DNA from: Bdellovibrionaceae bacterium UBA6502
GTDB taxonomy: Bacteria; Bdellovibrionota; Bdellovibrionia; Bdellovibrionales; UBA840
Reading direction: 5' to 3'
Assembly: GCA_002436415.1 (NCBI GenBank)
Contig: DJMA01000012.1
Location: forward strand, 113,045 to 177,044
Length of the DNA: 64,000 bases
In this document: one piece after another, positions 62,323-64,000 of the stretch
How the letters are laid out: the number at the start of each line of letters is the position of its first letter
Position numbering within the stretch: the first letter of the stretch is position 1
Made by a program: the position numbers and the translations under genes
The notes under the pieces: generated by a model
What the model saw: only the letters and a program-made list of their open reading frames with translations
Database searches by the model: none
What the model was told of the DNA's origin: nothing

Positions 62323-63762
62323 TCAGAGAGGATATACTGAAAATTTTCTAGGTAAGTGTTTTAGGTTCTTAAGTTTTTGTAAGGCCTTAGATGCAGCCGT
62401 AGCTTTTTTAGACTCGATCCAAAAAATGTATTTTCCTTTATTTCGAAACACCGCTAAAAAACTGTCGTTTTCTTCTATCTTTTTTAAATGCTCCGCCGGT
62501 AGAACTTTTTTAAGTTTTTTAAGACTTGATTTTTTGTTCCTGCCCAAAACAATTATGGACTGGGTACCTGGTTTATCTATTTCATTAATGTCATCGATAC
62601 TTGCTGGGATCGACCAACTCATACTTTGCACTCTGAAACTACTTTGTAAAAAGTCAGAAAAAGTTTTTCGATCAAATCTAGAGTCCAAACTTAAAACTCT
62701 TAAACTCAAAAAGTTAGCATCAACTTCAAAAGGAGCCTTTGGAAATGTCTTTTCAGCCACTTCTATACTTTTTAGGAGAAAGGCTCGGTCTATTGACTTT
62801 GAGTCTTGTAAGTATCGCAAGACTGTTGGATAAATTGCCTTTGCCATTTGGTCGATATAATTTACCGCATACCAAGAAGCCTCTTTATTTTTAGGATTCA
62901 AGATTTGCCCATACCAACCATTACCAAGAGCCGTTGCCAAAATTTCATTTAAATAGGTATAGGTAAAACTAGCGTGAGGATGATTGGAGTTTAAATAGAA
63001 ATCCTCAATCTCTTGTTTTACTTGCCTACTCTGAGCTTCATAAAGCGCATGACAAAATTCGTGAAAAATCACATCAAATGCCTGCTTTACCCCCTTAGCT
63101 TCCAAATAAGGAACCACCTGAATGTCTTTTAAATTTTGAGCACTCGTGTGATTCTTTTTTAATTTAGAGTCTGGAATAGGAATCAAGCCTACTTTAAAAT
63201 CTAATTCCAAGGGGTAATCAGACGAATAAAACTTTTTAGCCTGCATGAGGCGGGATGAAAATTTAGTTTCCTTGGCTATTTGATTTACTTGTTTCATTTC
63301 ACTGGCCTGAAACTTTTTACTCTCTTGCCATATCAATTTATCAAAGGATGGGTAGATTTGTTTTTTCAAACGAAAGTATGCCTCCACCCCATCAAAAGGA
63401 AGGTAAATGGACAAAGTTTTCTCAAAGACTTTTAGATCGGGAAAGACCACACTCATTCCCATGAGAGCGTCCATACCATAAAAGCCATTTGGCCTTGTTT
63501 TTACACTCACAAAATCATAGCCATTGTTTAAATAGCTCTTTAATAATTTAAAGTCTTTTTGATTCTGAGGCTTAGAAAAATCTTTGATCTCATTTTTTTC
63601 AATGATCGATTTCATTGAGCCAGAAACAAAAGCCTCACCAAAACCAGTCATCATATAGTGAAGATAACTAGAACTTTCTGAGTGATAAATTTTAACATTA
63701 AAATTTTTCGCAAAAACTTGCGATGAAAACAGAATAAAAAAAACTGCCAAAAAACGAAACAA
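62323..63762 (-). CDS. Exported HExxH metallopeptidase-like protein
   Basis: 479 residues from a TTG a few bases after a run of eight G (GGGGGGGGAG). Signal peptide MFRFLAVFFILFSSQVFA. The zinc motif HEFCH in VIFHEFCHALYEAQ is near residue 238, with an acidic residue in the following helix (NEILATALGNGWYG) that could complete a gluzincin-type site. The rest is helical with a C-terminal alpha/beta segment. No named family. It is probably secreted or periplasmic. Loosely similar around the motif to the remnant at 49496. Confidence 0.75.
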   Translation of the reverse strand: MFRFLAVFFILFSSQVFAKNFNVKIYHSESSSYLHYMMTGFGEAFVSGSMKSIIEKNEIKDFSKPQNQKDFKLLKSYLNNGYDFVSVKTRPNGFYGMDALMGMSVVFPDLKVFEKTLSIYLPFDGVEAYFRLKKQIYPSFDKLIWQESKKFQASEMKQVNQIAKETKFSSRLMQAKKFYSSDYPLELDFKVGLIPIPDSKLKKNHTSAQNLKDIQVVPYLEAKGVKQAFDVIFHEFCHALYEAQSRQVKQEIEDFYLNSNHPHASFTYTYLNEILATALGNGWYGQILNPKNKEASWYAVNYIDQMAKAIYPTVLRYLQDSKSIDRAFLLKSIEVAEKTFPKAPFEVDANFLSLRVLSLDSRFDRKTFSDFLQSSFRVQSMSWSIPASIDDINEIDKPGTQSIIVLGRNKKSSLKKLKKVLPAEHLKKIEENDSFLAVFRNKGKYIFWIESKKATAASKALQKLKNLKHLPRKFSVYPL

Positions 63763-63920
63763 AACTCCCCCCCCGGTAGATCACCGATAAACTAACAAGG
63801 CCAAATTCGTCTGCCAAGAAAATAGTCTTCAGTCTAAATGTTTCTCAAATCCAAACTTATTCAATCGAAATAGGCTTAATCGTTAAATTGAAACTATCCT
63901 AAAATTTGTTGGGCTTTTAT

Positions 63921-63947
63921 TGGTTCTCCTCGGATCGAGTAGAACCA
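63921..63947. repeat. 7-bp inverted repeat hairpin
   Basis: TGGTTCT (63921-63927) and AGAACCA (63941-63947) are perfect complements; the loop contains CTCG-GAT-CGAG. No T run follows on the plus strand. The rest of 63763-64000 shows no gene. Confidence 0.4.
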
Positions 63948-64000
63948 AAAAAGCTCAGTCAGCCTTAACTAAAATGTGACAGACAGAATGGCTAAATCGA

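Overview
The window is one contiguous, AT-rich stretch of bacterial chromosome. It is gene-dense, with genes on both strands and mostly intrinsic terminators between transcription units. About fifty protein genes can be supported. The cell is diderm: there is an apolipoprotein N-acyltransferase, many lipobox signal peptides, an MsbA-like exporter and numerous Sec signal peptides. The mix of MutS2, a SpoIID-domain protein in what looks like a non-spore-former, several von Willebrand A (vWA) lipoproteins, secreted HExxH peptidases and many small exported proteins without a recognisable family suggests Bdellovibrionota (Bdellovibrio/Bacteriovorax-like). That placement is inference from general family knowledge; no rRNA or other marker gene is present. 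No tRNA, rRNA, CRISPR array, phage or intact insertion sequence was recognised.

Layout. 1-5.4 kb: tail of a subtilase, a palindromic non-coding element, a zinc-ribbon membrane protein, lnt and mutS2. 5.4-14.2 kb: exported and hypothetical proteins, including two lipoproteins, a Lys-rich duplicated protein, a long coiled coil fused to an Hsp20 domain, a fibronectin-type lipoprotein and a matrixin-like lipoprotein protease. 14.2-15.0 kb: long non-coding stretch with a textbook sigma-54 promoter and a structured candidate small RNA. 15.0-24.3 kb: OmpR-family regulator, Hsp33, FAH-family enzyme, bifunctional PutA, and a rhomboid / RDD-domain pair. 24.6-34.5 kb: Cys-rich vWA lipoprotein, DUF4870 cluster, trypsin-like protease, BioY, SpoIID-domain protein with a compound microsatellite, a degenerate uracil-glycosylase-like protein, and AzlCD. 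34.5-48.8 kb: an inverted-repeat element, RecQ, an ABC-F ATPase, a secreted alpha/beta hydrolase, a cyclic-nucleotide-binding / AI-2E-type transporter operon, a PD40-Kelch propeller protein, dCMP deaminase with a fatty-acid desaturase, and a short asparaginase-domain protein. 48.8-64 kb: remnant of an HExxH peptidase, two vWA lipoproteins, HemB, a Na+/H+ antiporter-type protein, a repeat-rich basic exported protein, an ABC exporter with a VTT-type protein, a CDF transporter, an aldo/keto reductase and a secreted HExxH peptidase.

Regulation is the most informative layer. Two sites match the sigma-54 consensus TGGCAC-N5-TTGC exactly (6470 and 14729). A third (57569-57584) differs at one -24 base plus the base after TTGC, and a fourth (52726-52741) is close but has an altered -12. 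Three of the four lie directly upstream of genes for exported proteins and the fourth upstream of the candidate sRNA. A perfect sigma-28 (FliA) promoter ends 7 bases before the start codon of a small exported protein, which suggests a leaderless flagellar-regulon message. This points to RpoN- and FliA-controlled envelope functions, with the sRNA as the strongest candidate for an undescribed element. Many start codons were moved downstream of the longest ORF because a Shine-Dalgarno sequence, signal peptide or promoter decides the start; this is noted in each entry.
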